A stretch of DNA of 64,000 nucleotides from UBA2030 sp049969475 (GTDB lineage Bacteria > Bacteroidota > Bacteroidia > Bacteroidales > TTA-H9). Shown piece after piece: positions 19,725 through 28,494 of the stretch. Each line of letters starts with the position of its first letter. The stretch's first letter is position 1. Where the stretch lies: assembly GCA_049969475.1 (NCBI GenBank), contig JBMFOU010000011.1, positions 1 through 64,000 on the forward strand, read 5' to 3'. Below the pieces are notes generated by a model. It did no database searches, had not been told where the DNA came from, and saw only the letters and a program-made list of their open reading frames with translations. The position numbers and the translations under genes are program-made.

Positions 19725-21827
19725 ATGGAAGATAACTCAAACCCTTCGAACGGCAAGAAGAATAATAAAAATACCAACAACTCGCCGGTACGTAAATTTA
19801 AGTTCAATTTTTACTGGATTTATGCCCTGCTATTCGCCGTTTTCCTGATCATGCAATTCTTTCCCACCTGGGAAACGCCCAAAGACATCACCTGGGGTGG
19901 GCTACGCCCTTTGCTCATTCAGGGGAAGGTGGAAAAGATTGTGATTGTAAATAAAGAAACAGCCGAAATTTACCTCAAAGACACGACTCAGGGCACCCAG
20001 AAAGGGGAGCCGGCTACCATGAAGACTCCCAATTACAAGATGAATGTGGGCAGTCTGGAAACCTTCGAAAAGGTGGTAGCCGAGGCACAGCAGGAGCTGC
20101 CCGAGGATGCCCGTATTTATCCCGTCTATGAGACCCGAAAAAATTGGGGAGGCGAAATATTGGGATATATTGTTCCCCTCATTGTGCTTATAGCCCTCTG
20201 GTTTATTCTCATGCGAATGATGAGCAAAGGGGCCGGAGGCGGGCAAATTTTCAATATAGGCAAATCGCGCGCTCAACTCTTCGATAAAGACACCCACGTA
20301 AACGTAACCTTTAACGATGTGGCTGGTCTCGAGGGAGCCAAGCTAGAGATTATGGAAGTGGTTGATTTTCTGAAAAATCCCCAAAAATACACTGAATTGG
20401 GAGGAAAAATTCCCAAGGGCGTGTTGCTGGTAGGCCCTCCGGGAACCGGTAAGACCCTTTTGGCTAAAGCCGTGGCAGGCGAAGCCAGAGTCCCTTTCTT
20501 TTCGTTGTCGGGTAGCGATTTTGTGGAAATGTTTGTGGGTGTTGGCGCTTCTCGGGTAAGAGACTTATTTAAGCAAGCCAAAGAAAAAGCACCTTGTATT
20601 GTTTTTATCGATGAAATCGATGCTGTAGGCCGGGCCAGAGGACGCAACCCCATCACCGGAGCCAACGATGAACGGGAAAATACCCTCAATCAGTTACTTA
20701 CTGAGATGGATGGATTTGCCTCCAACACGGGGGTTATCATACTGGCAGCCACCAACCGGGCCGACATACTCGACCGGGCCCTGCTCCGTGCAGGCCGCTT
20801 CGACCGCCAGATTCAGGTCGAACTGCCCGACCTCACCGAGCGAGTGGATATTTTTAAAGTGCATTTAAAACCCGTTAAAACCGACCAGAGTGTAGATCCC
20901 GAGTTTTTAGCCCGACAAACACCCGGTTTTTCGGGAGCCGACATTGCCAATGTATGCAACGAGGCAGCCCTCATTGCCGCACGCAAAAACAAGAAAAAAG
21001 TTGACCGCCAGGACTTTCTCGATGCCATCGACCGCATTGTAGGAGGCCTCGAAAAGCGCAACAAAATCATCACCCAGGAAGAAAAACGGGTAATTGCCTT
21101 CCACGAAGCAGGCCATGCTGCTGTAAGCTGGCTCCTCAAATATGCCCATCCCCTGGTTAAGGTAACCATTGTTCCCCGGGGTAAAGCGCTGGGTGCTGCA
21201 TGGTATTTGCCCGAAGAAAGGCAGATTCAGACCTTCGACCAGTTGCTCGATGAAATGACCGCTACCCTGGGAGGAAGAGCTTCCGAACAGGTAAACTTTG
21301 GAGTGGTGAGCACGGGTGCCCTTAACGACCTGGAGCGAGTGACCAAACAGGCCTACAACATGGTGGTTTATTTTGGTCTCAACGAACAGTTGGGCAACAT
21401 CTCGTTCTATGACAGTACAGGTCAGCAGGAGCTATCATTCCAGAAACCTTACAGCGAAGAAACTGCCCGCATTATCGATGCAGAAATTAAAAAGCTGGTA
21501 GACAGAGCTTATCAGCGTGCCGTTCAGATTTTGCAGGAGAATAAAGATAAAGTAGAGCAACTGGCAAACCGGCTCCTCGAAAAAGAAGTTATCTTCAGGG
21601 AGGATCTGGAAGAAATCTTTGGCCCTCGGCCCTTTGAAAGTGAGGCTGATAAGGTAGCCCGCGAAACCGCCCGCGAACTAACTGGTACCAAAGAAAAAGA
21701 AGAATCTCATCAGGAGGAAGAAAACACGGAATGGGAAGAAACCCTGCGAAAAGTTCATGCCGCAAATAACTCCCATGCCACTGACGAGCCTGAATCCCCG
21801 GCCTCTGACGAAAACAAGAAATCATGA
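19725..21827 (+). CDS. ftsH: ATP-dependent zinc metalloprotease FtsH
   Basis: 700 residues. This membrane-anchored AAA+ protease degrades misfolded membrane proteins and short-lived regulators. It has two membrane segments (about 31-47 and 147-165) flanking a periplasmic domain, then the AAA module with Walker A GPPGTGKT (237-244), Walker B IVFIDEID (292-299) and the second region of homology (AATNRADILDRALLRAGRFDR, about 341-361). The zinc site HEAGH is at 460-464. The tail after about 640 is acidic and low in complexity (KEKEESHQEEENTEWEE). Its last four bases overlap the start of the next gene (ATGA). Confidence 0.98.
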   Translation: MEDNSNPSNGKKNNKNTNNSPVRKFKFNFYWIYALLFAVFLIMQFFPTWETPKDITWGGLRPLLIQGKVEKIVIVNKETAEIYLKDTTQGTQKGEPATMKTPNYKMNVGSLETFEKVVAEAQQELPEDARIYPVYETRKNWGGEILGYIVPLIVLIALWFILMRMMSKGAGGGQIFNIGKSRAQLFDKDTHVNVTFNDVAGLEGAKLEIMEVVDFLKNPQKYTELGGKIPKGVLLVGPPGTGKTLLAKAVAGEARVPFFSLSGSDFVEMFVGVGASRVRDLFKQAKEKAPCIVFIDEIDAVGRARGRNPITGANDERENTLNQLLTEMDGFASNTGVIILAATNRADILDRALLRAGRFDRQIQVELPDLTERVDIFKVHLKPVKTDQSVDPEFLARQTPGFSGADIANVCNEAALIAARKNKKKVDRQDFLDAIDRIVGGLEKRNKIITQEEKRVIAFHEAGHAAVSWLLKYAHPLVKVTIVPRGKALGAAWYLPEERQIQTFDQLLDEMTATLGGRASEQVNFGVVSTGALNDLERVTKQAYNMVVYFGLNEQLGNISFYDSTGQQELSFQKPYSEETARIIDAEIKKLVDRAYQRAVQILQENKDKVEQLANRLLEKEVIFREDLEEIFGPRPFESEADKVARETARELTGTKEKEESHQEEENTEWEETLRKVHAANNSHATDEPESPASDENKKS

Positions 21828-22483
21828 AATCCAAAGCTTCCACTACCCCGCGTGAACAAATTCTCAAGAGCATCCGAGATGCCCTGCTCGACAGAGAGGA
21901 AATCGCCCTGGACGATGTGGATTTCGACTCTCCGGTGTATCCCGAATTTACTGATGCTCCTGATATTACCTTTGCTCGCAACTTTATCGCCGCCGGTGGG
22001 AAATTCAATTATTGTACCGATGAAGATGAATTGGTAGGCTTTTTAGCCAAGCTTTTCAGCGACCAGCGCTATCTTCCTGTTTTTTCGGCAGAAGAAAAGC
22101 TGAGGTACCTTTTATTACAGCAGGGCATTGATGTTATCAGAGAACCGCAACAAATGTATGAAGCCGTGAGTGTGGTCACTTCCTGCGAATATCTGGTAGC
22201 CCGCACAGGTACCATTGTATATTCCTCTCAATTGGGAGGAGGACGTCGGCCTGCGGTTGCAGCACCCGTTCATATTGTGATTGGATATGCCTCCCAGGTA
22301 GTGGAAGAGCTTAAAGATGCGCTTTCTGGTTTACGACAAAAGTACACCGATAAATTACCCTCTGCTATCACTTTTATCACTGGGCCCAGCCGTACAGCTG
22401 ATATCGAAAAAACCCTGGTAAAAGGGGCACATGGGCCTCATCAGCTTTTGCTGTTCTTTGTGGATGACATCAAAAATGACTAA
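21824..22483 (+). CDS. LUD-domain (LutC/YkgG-like) protein
   Basis: 219 residues, cytoplasmic. It shows the LUD-domain signature near its end, GPSRTADIE (187-195) followed by GAHGP (201-205), and the glycine-containing ARTGT strand (126-130). LutC-type proteins work with LutA and LutB in lactate oxidation, but neither partner is nearby. The ATG overlaps the ftsH stop by four bases, which implies translational coupling to ftsH. The position between ftsH and cdsA recurs in Bacteroidota as I recall. The true role is therefore unclear and lactate use should not be assumed. Confidence 0.85.
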   Translation: MKSKASTTPREQILKSIRDALLDREEIALDDVDFDSPVYPEFTDAPDITFARNFIAAGGKFNYCTDEDELVGFLAKLFSDQRYLPVFSAEEKLRYLLLQQGIDVIREPQQMYEAVSVVTSCEYLVARTGTIVYSSQLGGGRRPAVAAPVHIVIGYASQVVEELKDALSGLRQKYTDKLPSAITFITGPSRTADIEKTLVKGAHGPHQLLLFFVDDIKND

Positions 22484-22512
22484 CTTTATCCATCATCCCC
22501 AACCAAATAGCT

Positions 22513-22728
22513 ATGGAAGAAGAATTTGTATGTGTTTATACCTCAGCTCAGCCTTACGATGCACAGTTGGTGCAGGGATTGCTTATCGACAGCGGCATTG
22601 AGGCCACTGTTGTAAATAAGCGTGATTCGTTATACCTAATTGGCTATGCCGAGGTATACGTAAAAAAAGAAGATCAAGAAATTGCATTGGAAATCATAAA
22701 TAAGCGTGAAACACTCCGAGAAGAGTAA
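22513..22728 (+). CDS. DUF2007-type small protein
   Basis: 71 residues. The pattern FVCVYTSAQPYDAQLVQGLLIDSGIEA... EVYVKKEDQEIALEII fits the DUF2007 fold, a ferredoxin-like beta-alpha-beta unit annotated as putative signal transducing protein. There is no membrane segment. The coding end overlaps the GTG start proposed for cdsA. No specific function is known to me. Confidence 0.75.
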   Translation: MEEEFVCVYTSAQPYDAQLVQGLLIDSGIEATVVNKRDSLYLIGYAEVYVKKEDQEIALEIINKRETLREE

Positions 22729-23542
22729 TTTGATAATCAGAAGCATAACTGGTGCATTATTTGGTCTTTTGGTGATTTTCAGCATATTGGGTGGAAGAGC
22801 ATATTTCACCACACTCATGTTGGTGGCAGGTTTGCTTTCGCTGCATGAACTTTATCGCATCATTCTTCCGGGTAATCGAGTAATGTACCGAGTCGGGATG
22901 CTGTCAGGTCTCTTGATATTTGGAGGAATTACTCTGATAGGTCTTGAGGGAACTTTCTATTTAAAAACTGGACTGGCCATACTCCTTCCTGGAATTCCCT
23001 TAGTATTAGTTACCTCACTTTATCAAAAAGACCCCCGGGCCTTTACTCACGCGGCCCTGGCATATACGGGAGCGGTCTATAGCCTTTTGCCGCTGTCCCT
23101 TCTCAGCCTAATTTATAATTCCTCCATTATTGATATAAAAGAACCCGAAAAAATACTTTTGGGTTTTTTTCTGCTGGTGTGGACCAACGACACTATGGCC
23201 TATCTCACCGGAATGACCCTGGGAAAACACAAACTCTTCGAGCGTCACTCACCACGCAAAACCTGGGAAGGAACCCTGGGGGGCATTTTATTCACCGGGA
23301 TAGCTGCCGTCTTGCTCTGGCACTTTTTCGGGCAACTGAGCCTGCAGCAATGGCTGATAACGGGTTTGCTTACGGCAGTGGTAGGTCTCTATGGCGACCT
23401 GGCTGAAAGCATGATTAAACGGAGTGCCCACATCAAAGATAGCGGAAGCCTCCTGCCTGGCCATGGAGGCGTGCTCGACCGTTTCGACGCTACTTTACTG
23501 GCTGCTCCTGTAGTAATAGCCTATCTTATTTTATCATCTTAA
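22706..23542 (+). CDS. cdsA: Phosphatidate cytidylyltransferase (CDP-diglyceride synthase)
   Basis: 278 residues from a GTG start. This inner-membrane enzyme makes CDP-diacylglycerol from phosphatidate and CTP, the precursor of phospholipids. About eight hydrophobic segments are visible. The catalytic region carries HSPRKTWEG (181-189), GDLAESMIKR (230-239) and the signature SGSLLPGHGGVLDRFD (246-261). The start is uncertain: GTG at 22706 overlaps the previous gene by 23 bases, while TTG at 22730 begins two bases after its stop and keeps the first membrane segment. The next gene, psd, uses the same pathway. Confidence 0.93.
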   Translation: MKHSEKSNLIIRSITGALFGLLVIFSILGGRAYFTTLMLVAGLLSLHELYRIILPGNRVMYRVGMLSGLLIFGGITLIGLEGTFYLKTGLAILLPGIPLVLVTSLYQKDPRAFTHAALAYTGAVYSLLPLSLLSLIYNSSIIDIKEPEKILLGFFLLVWTNDTMAYLTGMTLGKHKLFERHSPRKTWEGTLGGILFTGIAAVLLWHFFGQLSLQQWLITGLLTAVVGLYGDLAESMIKRSAHIKDSGSLLPGHGGVLDRFDATLLAAPVVIAYLILSS

Positions 23543-23547
23543 ATTTG
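23540..23547 (+). promoter_or_regulatory. Internal -7 promoter element TAAATTTG before psd
   Basis: TAAATTTG overlaps the cdsA stop and an in-frame TTG (23545) that could be mistaken for the psd start. It lies 31 bases before the ATG at 23578, which supports that ATG and suggests an internal promoter in the operon. Confidence 0.4.
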
Positions 23548-23577
23548 CAAATTCAAACCCCCATACTAGCATACGAG

Positions 23578-24237
23578 ATGCCACGTTTACATAAAGAAGG
23601 CTTCAAAATTGTACCATTTTTAGGATTGGGCCTGCTCGGCCTGGCTATACTTCTTATGCTCATTCTCCCTGATTTTAAAGGAAAAACCATGGGTATTTGG
23701 GGCTTATTTCTGATTCTTGTTACGCTCATTACCCGCTTTTTTAGAGTTCCCCAGCGGTCTAAACCCCAGAACGATCGCGAGGTTTATAGCGCAGCCGACG
23801 GGGAAGTAGTAGTAATAGAAGAGACCACGGAAAAAGAATATTTTAAAGACCAACGCCTGCAGGTTTCTGTTTTCATGTCAATTTACAACGTCCATATTAA
23901 CTGGACGCCTGTTACCGGAGAAATTGTCTATCAGAAATATCATCCGGGGAAATTTCTTCCGGCCTGGATGCCCAAATCGTCGGAGCTAAACGAGAGGAAC
24001 ACCTTTGTAATACGCACGGGCGAAAGCAAAGAAATATTGGTGCGCCAGATAGCCGGCACCTTAGCCCGTCGTATAGCCTGGTATAAACAACCTGGCGACC
24101 CTGTGGCTCCCGGAGATGAACTCGGTTTTATTCGCTTTGGAAGCCGGGTAGATTTATTTCTTCCCCTGGGAAGCGATGTAAAAGTGCAATTAGGCCAGAA
24201 AGTAAAGGGAAGCGAAACCCTGATAGCCCAACTATAA
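23578..24237 (+). CDS. psd: Phosphatidylserine decarboxylase proenzyme
   Basis: 219 residues from ATG 23578, the short archaeal/Bacteroidota-type Psd. It decarboxylates phosphatidylserine to phosphatidylethanolamine at the inner membrane. Two hydrophobic segments (about 10-30 and 37-55) anchor the N-terminus. The strand VFMSIYNVHINWTPVTGEI and the self-cleavage site Gly188-Ser189 in RFGSRVDLF, which yields the pyruvoyl group, are visible. The ATG is preferred over TTG 23545 because the latter lies within a -7 element. It follows cdsA directly. Confidence 0.93.
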   Translation: MPRLHKEGFKIVPFLGLGLLGLAILLMLILPDFKGKTMGIWGLFLILVTLITRFFRVPQRSKPQNDREVYSAADGEVVVIEETTEKEYFKDQRLQVSVFMSIYNVHINWTPVTGEIVYQKYHPGKFLPAWMPKSSELNERNTFVIRTGESKEILVRQIAGTLARRIAWYKQPGDPVAPGDELGFIRFGSRVDLFLPLGSDVKVQLGQKVKGSETLIAQL

Positions 24238-24246
24238 GATCAAAGT

Positions 24247-24756
24247 ATGGCAACAGAAAGTATTTCTCCCTTCGAAAATTCACGTATTGCAGTCTTCCCT
24301 GGCTCTTTCGATCCCCTCACAGCCGGACATTACGGTATTGTGTTGCGCGCCCTGGGATTTTTCGACAAAATAATTATAGCCATTGGTCATAATACCGATA
24401 AAAAAGCCTTCTTCCCGGCCGAAACACGGCTTCAAATGATTCGGGATATTTTCAGGGACAAACCCCGGGTGGAATGCGAAATATTTTCAGGGTTAACCGT
24501 TAATTTCTGCCGGCAAAAAGGCGCCCGATTCATTCTCAGAGGCCTGCGCACTTCTGCCGATTTTGAGTTCGAGAGGGTTGTGGCCCATGTCAACCGAAAA
24601 CTGTATCCAGATATTGAAACCATTTTCCTGCTTACCGCACCTGAACATTCCTTTATTTCAAGTTCTATAGTCAGAGAGGTACTCTCTCATGGAGGAGATC
24701 CAACTCCTTTCCTGCCTCCCCACCTCGAGTTAAACAAATACCTCAAACCCAATTGA
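24247..24756 (+). CDS. coaD: Phosphopantetheine adenylyltransferase
   Basis: 169 residues. It transfers an adenylyl group from ATP to 4'-phosphopantetheine, the fourth step of coenzyme A synthesis. The nucleotidyltransferase motif GSFDPLTAGH (19-28) and the C-terminal ISSSIVRE motif (about 138-145) are intact. RGLRTSADFEFE, near residue 98, is also typical. It starts nine bases after psd, and the next gene starts 23 bases after its stop. Confidence 0.97.
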   Translation: MATESISPFENSRIAVFPGSFDPLTAGHYGIVLRALGFFDKIIIAIGHNTDKKAFFPAETRLQMIRDIFRDKPRVECEIFSGLTVNFCRQKGARFILRGLRTSADFEFERVVAHVNRKLYPDIETIFLLTAPEHSFISSSIVREVLSHGGDPTPFLPPHLELNKYLKPN

Positions 24757-24779
24757 ACCCCGGTATTGCTCAGACCATC

Positions 24780-26201
24780 ATGAAGCCCATACATTTCTGG
24801 GGGACTTTGCTATGCATTCTATCATTTTCATCCCTTTCCATGGCAAAGCCTGTAGGCATACAGGGATATTTTCCTCTGGCGTCGGGCGAAACCGTATTTG
24901 TTCTGCGATACAGCGATTATATCAGTTTGAATGAAGAAGTAGTTGCCCACACAACCATTGGCCCCGACGGATATTTTTTCGTTGAGTTATCCCTCGAACA
25001 TCCGGCCCCCCTGCTCATCGAAATTGCATTCCACCGAGTTTCTCTGTATGCCATTCCAGGAAAATCGTATAAGGTGCGCAGCGAGGAATTCCAGGTTCAG
25101 GAGAATGCAAATCCTTTGCGGCCCGAATCAATTATTCCCTGTGCCATACACGGGCCGGAGACTGATTCCTTATTGCGAGCACTTGATGCATCCATTGCAG
25201 CCTTACTCGACACGGCAGCTTATGAGATTTATCTCAAGCAAAACGTTGCACCCCTGGAAAGTCTGACATTGAAAGCCTCGGAAAATCCTGACCCCATGTA
25301 TCGTTCCTGCGCCGCGTATTATCTGGCCACCCTTTACCCTGGCGCCCGACTTCCTTTAGGGCTATCATCATTCAACGAGATAAAGCCAGATTATTATTCC
25401 TGGTATTTTTTTACATGGCTCGACGATTACCTGAGCAAATCGCTTACACGCGACAATCCCCTGGCAGCCCGTTCAGATTTCACCCGCAACCTGGTTCAGG
25501 TAGTTAACAAAGAGGAAAATCTTTCCAAATTCAAGGAACGTATTCAGCAGCATTTCAATTTGAGAGATTCCACCTTGACAGACTATGTCACGCTTGCCGC
25601 ACTTAAGGTGCTGTATCGCACACCCGTTTATCAGAACACGGCAGTACTCAGTCTGATTCGTCAGTTTGCTGCCCAAGCCGCATCGCCCCCTCTCGCCCGC
25701 ATAGCAGATAATCTGATACAGCGTTTCACCTGGTTAGCTCCTTCCACCCTACTGCCTTCCTTCACCACCCGAACGATGAGCGGAGACACCCTTCAGGCCG
25801 CCCAATTGAAAGGTCGCCCCATTTATCTGGTTTTTGCCAGACAGTACTGCAACTCCTGCCTTAATAGTCTTGAACTGCTACGACCCTTATATGACCGGTT
25901 TAAAGGGAAATGGGAGATTATCGCCTTTTTTACCTCACACGATACAGCTTCCGAGGCTGCTTTTGTGCGTAAAATGCAATATCCCTGGCCTGTAGTAATT
26001 GCCGGAAGGGATTATGATCTGCAGAGAACCTTCAGGGCGTATTCCTTACCGCTGGAAGCCCTGGTAAACGACAAAGGCGAGATAGTGGCCTGGCCTGCCT
26101 ATCGGCCGGGTGAGGGGTTGGAAGCCCTTTTGGAGAAAATGCTAAACCCTGGGGTATCACCCCGTAAAAACTCTCCTGTTATTCCGCCTCGAAAATACTG
26201 A
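24780..26201 (+). CDS. Exported thioredoxin-fold protein (TlpA/DUF5106-like)
   Basis: 473 residues from ATG 24780; an upstream TTG overlapping the coaD stop is rejected because this ATG starts a good signal peptide (MKPIHFWGTLLCILSFSSLSMA). A long N-terminal region of unknown fold (about 22-320) resembles the DUF4369-type portions of Bacteroidota thioredoxin-like proteins. A thioredoxin-like domain follows (about 330-455), with the pair Cys357-x-x-Cys360 in QYCNSCLNS and the cis-Pro region YSLPLEALV. It is probably a periplasmic thiol-disulfide protein, though the non-standard CNSC leaves its redox role open. Its end overlaps the convergent rsmD by 23 bases. Confidence 0.75.
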   Translation: MKPIHFWGTLLCILSFSSLSMAKPVGIQGYFPLASGETVFVLRYSDYISLNEEVVAHTTIGPDGYFFVELSLEHPAPLLIEIAFHRVSLYAIPGKSYKVRSEEFQVQENANPLRPESIIPCAIHGPETDSLLRALDASIAALLDTAAYEIYLKQNVAPLESLTLKASENPDPMYRSCAAYYLATLYPGARLPLGLSSFNEIKPDYYSWYFFTWLDDYLSKSLTRDNPLAARSDFTRNLVQVVNKEENLSKFKERIQQHFNLRDSTLTDYVTLAALKVLYRTPVYQNTAVLSLIRQFAAQAASPPLARIADNLIQRFTWLAPSTLLPSFTTRTMSGDTLQAAQLKGRPIYLVFARQYCNSCLNSLELLRPLYDRFKGKWEIIAFFTSHDTASEAAFVRKMQYPWPVVIAGRDYDLQRTFRAYSLPLEALVNDKGEIVAWPAYRPGEGLEALLEKMLNPGVSPRKNSPVIPPRKY

Positions 26202-26715
26202 AATGTACCCTACCGTAAATTTTATGAGAGAGAAAACGGGGATGCATAGAAAAATCATATTCGCCCGGATGTTCAAGAATAAACCAGCCTCCGGGATGAA
26301 GAAGTGAATTTTCAAAAATAAGGTCGGGCAGACGGGAAAGCTCTGCCAGGTCGAAGGGAGGATCGGCAAAAATGATATCAAAGCGCTGATGCAGGGAAGG
26401 CAGGAAAGCGAAAATTTCCTGACGCAACACCGAAAGATTGGTAAACCCGAGGTCATGAGAGGCCTTCTGGATCCACTCAGTGCACTTGAAGTTCTGGTCG
26501 ATGGCAGTTACTCTGCCGGCTCCCCGGCTGCAAAATTCCAGGGAAATATTCCCTGTACCAGCAAATAAATCGAGGACGTTAAGTCCATCTATTTCCCAGG
26601 AGTTCTCCACCACATTAAAAATGCCTTCTTTAGCCATATCGGTGGTGGGCCTTACAGGAAGATGGGCTGGTGGCCTGAGAATCTTTCCCTTATGACTTCC
26701 TCTTATAATTCGCAC
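26179..26715 (-). CDS. rsmD: 16S rRNA (guanine(966)-N(2))-methyltransferase
   Basis: 178 residues. It methylates G966 of 16S rRNA using S-adenosylmethionine. The N-terminal MRIIRGSHKGKIL block, the SAM motif LDLFAGTGN (48-56) and the catalytic DPPF (118-121) match RsmD, and the length is normal. Its ATG lies 13 bases inside the end of the DUF3822 gene, so the two are translationally coupled. The 3' end overlaps the convergent thioredoxin-like gene. Confidence 0.95.
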   Translation of the reverse strand: MRIIRGSHKGKILRPPAHLPVRPTTDMAKEGIFNVVENSWEIDGLNVLDLFAGTGNISLEFCSRGAGRVTAIDQNFKCTEWIQKASHDLGFTNLSVLRQEIFAFLPSLHQRFDIIFADPPFDLAELSRLPDLIFENSLLHPGGWFILEHPGEYDFSMHPRFLSHKIYGRVHFSIFEAE

Positions 26716-27593
26716 AACTGACTGTATATTAATGTATAAAAATAATGACCGGGAACTTCATCGAATTCAAAAGTCCATCGGAGACTCTCCGGACGAGAAG
26801 GAAAATTTACCTGGCGAATATAGCGCGTTAGGATATTATGAAGGGGCGAGCCAGCTTCCACATCACCGGCCAACCACACCGGAGTAATTTCAGGATTGAG
26901 ATTGAGCTGCTCGAGGACAAAGAGTACGAAATAAATAAAGTCTTCGCTTGTGGTGTAATGAAACGTATTATAAAACACAAGGGTATTGCGGGCAAAATAA
27001 GCTATTTCGAACCATTCGGTACCGGGTTGAATAACGACGGCTTCCGAGATCCGGTTGAGTCGGCAAAAAAGCAAGCCGGAAAGGATAAACGCCGAGGCTG
27101 CATGCCGGATAGTTGCTCCTGTGATAAGTAGTGGAAGCTGTTTGTTCCAATCCTCGTTCAAAGCGTAAACACACCAGGCATCAAGATCTGGAAGATAGTC
27201 GGCGCTGCCTGCAAAGCCTTCGGGTACAGGAAGATTAAAGGCAAGATAAAGCTCTTTCTGACTTTCATCATAAAGGGGGGCTGGAACCAGGGTTACCCAT
27301 CTATGGGATACAAGTATCCTGGGCTGATGAAATGGTTTTCCCAACCAGGGATGATTCATTACAAATGAGTTAAAGGCTTTCAGAAGGTTCTCCGACCTTA
27401 CATTGGCATTTGCCTGCAATCGAAATTCCAGGCTGTAATCGCCTAGTCCTATGAGTTTTCCATCATCTTTGCCGGCAAGCACATAAGAAAAACCATCCTC
27501 CCGCAGGAGAATGGTTAGGCGATAGTCTGTGGATCGGAAAGCATCAAAACTCTTATCGGTAAATCCCTGATTAAGAACAAACTTTCCGTTCAC
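26703..27593 (-). CDS. DUF3822 family protein
   Basis: 296 residues, no signal peptide or membrane segment. Proteins of this length with an ASKHA-like duplicated pattern are placed directly upstream of rsmD in Bacteroidota and classed as DUF3822. The motif set here (LTLVPAPLYDE-like VTLVPAPLYDESQKELY, HYTTSEDFIYFVLFVLEQL, VWLAGDV) fits. The function is not known. The context, a 13-base overlap with rsmD, suggests a link to rRNA modification or ribosome assembly, but that is inference. Confidence 0.78.
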   Translation of the reverse strand: MNGKFVLNQGFTDKSFDAFRSTDYRLTILLREDGFSYVLAGKDDGKLIGLGDYSLEFRLQANANVRSENLLKAFNSFVMNHPWLGKPFHQPRILVSHRWVTLVPAPLYDESQKELYLAFNLPVPEGFAGSADYLPDLDAWCVYALNEDWNKQLPLLITGATIRHAASAFILSGLLFCRLNRISEAVVIQPGTEWFEIAYFARNTLVFYNTFHYTTSEDFIYFVLFVLEQLNLNPEITPVWLAGDVEAGSPLHNILTRYIRQVNFPSRPESLRWTFEFDEVPGHYFYTLIYSQLCEL

Positions 27594-27619
27594 ATCCTGT
27601 ATTTTTTAAGTAGGAAGGA

Positions 27620-28216
27620 TTATTCCCAGTTACCGTCAGTAGAGACTTCGGTCATTGAACCAACCTTGAGGCCAGGAAACTTATTGAGATTAGTGAGGGT
27701 GGCGTCAAGATTGCGGACTAACTGTTCATCCAAACCTTTAAGAATGTCAACATTTAAAGCAGAAGCCTGGAAAACGGGTACCTTTAATCCGCCCTTATCA
27801 ATAAAACCTGCCTCCAATTTAATGGGTACTTCAGGATTGAAAGGATTGATTTTTAGATCATCGATTTTGAAGTTTTCGCGTTTTCCAAAGAGTGAATCGT
27901 AAACCTTTGTATAACCCACTATTTCAGAAATAGTGCGAGTGAAAGTTGTATCGTTGGGGTCAGGAATCATTTTAACAACAGGAATGCTGTCGGTGTAGGC
28001 AAAGGCGAAAAGGGTATCGAAACTACCGGTGTACCTGTTTTTGGCCGATTTGTAAAATTTTTCAATTTCCCTAATATCTTTCAACTTCTGAATGATGATG
28101 CCATACCGGTATTTTTTCTGTGTTTCGAAACGAACCGGCTCCATGATGCTCTCATAAATAAAATAAGCCAGTACCACGATGGCTATTCCAAGTACGATTC
28201 TGATGACGTTCTTCAT
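27620..28216 (-). CDS. Conserved hypothetical protein with N-terminal membrane anchor
   Basis: 198 residues from ATG 28216; an upstream in-frame extension (28240) overlaps the -7 element and is rejected. One membrane segment near residues 5-20 (VIRIVLGIAIVVLAYFIY) is followed by a predicted extracytoplasmic domain. It includes FETQKKYRYGIIIQKLKDIREIEKFYKSAKNRYTGSFDTL, a stretch often seen in Bacteroidota proteins of unknown role. It leads the minus-strand unit and ends 26 bases before the DUF3822 start. No function is assigned. Confidence 0.7.
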   Translation of the reverse strand: MKNVIRIVLGIAIVVLAYFIYESIMEPVRFETQKKYRYGIIIQKLKDIREIEKFYKSAKNRYTGSFDTLFAFAYTDSIPVVKMIPDPNDTTFTRTISEIVGYTKVYDSLFGKRENFKIDDLKINPFNPEVPIKLEAGFIDKGGLKVPVFQASALNVDILKGLDEQLVRNLDATLTNLNKFPGLKVGSMTEVSTDGNWE

Positions 28217-28237
28217 GATGCATGGGTTTGAGTGGTG

Positions 28238-28245
28238 CAAAAATA
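28238..28245 (-). promoter_or_regulatory. -7 promoter element TATTTTTG of the rsmD operon
   Basis: TATTTTTG on the minus strand ends 21 bases before the ATG at 28216, a spacing repeated at several other genes here. It supports the shorter start of that gene. Confidence 0.5.
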
Positions 28246-28277
28246 GGTTTTTTCCGGTAACTTATGTCTAAAAATGG

Positions 28278-28314
28278 TTTGAAAGGACAAAAATTCATGA
28301 GAAGCGGTTGAAAG
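28278..28314. repeat. Left copy of a 37-base direct repeat flanking the gap
   Basis: This copy matches the one at 28458-28494 in 31 of 37 positions (TTTGAAAGG..CAAAAATT..ATGAG..). The pair encloses the heptamer array and the N run, which suggests a small repeat unit that broke the assembly. Confidence 0.6.
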
Positions 28315-28328
28315 TTGGTTCTGGGTTC

Positions 28329-28428
28329 NNNNNNNNNNNNNNNNNNNNNNNNNNNNNNNNNNNNNNNNNNNNNNNNNNNNNNNNNNNNNNNNNNNNNNNN
28401 NNNNNNNNNNNNNNNNNNNNNNNNNNNN
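28329..28428. other. Assembly gap (100 N)
   Basis: One hundred N characters. The round number suggests a scaffold join of unknown true length. Any reading frame crossing it is an artefact. Confidence 0.98.
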
Positions 28429-28457
28429 GAGTTCTGAGTTCTGAGTTCTGAGTTTTG
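28429..28457. repeat. Heptamer tandem repeat GAGTTCT beside the gap
   Basis: Four tandem units (three exact, the last GAGTTTT) at 28429-28456, followed by one G. Degenerate related units (GGTTCTG, GGGTTC) occur just left of the gap at 28317-28328, so the array probably spans the gap and is longer in the real chromosome. Confidence 0.75.
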
Positions 28458-28494
28458 TTTGAAAGGGCAAAAATTTATGAGTAGAGATTAAAAG
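28458..28494. repeat. Right copy of the 37-base direct repeat
   Basis: Partner of the copy at 28278-28314 (31 of 37 identical). It overlaps the last seven bases of the porin-like pseudogene, including its stop codon. Confidence 0.6.

Noticed and set aside
28213..28470. Open frame running across the N gap
   Set aside because: It contains about 33 undefined codons and depends on an arbitrary gap length.
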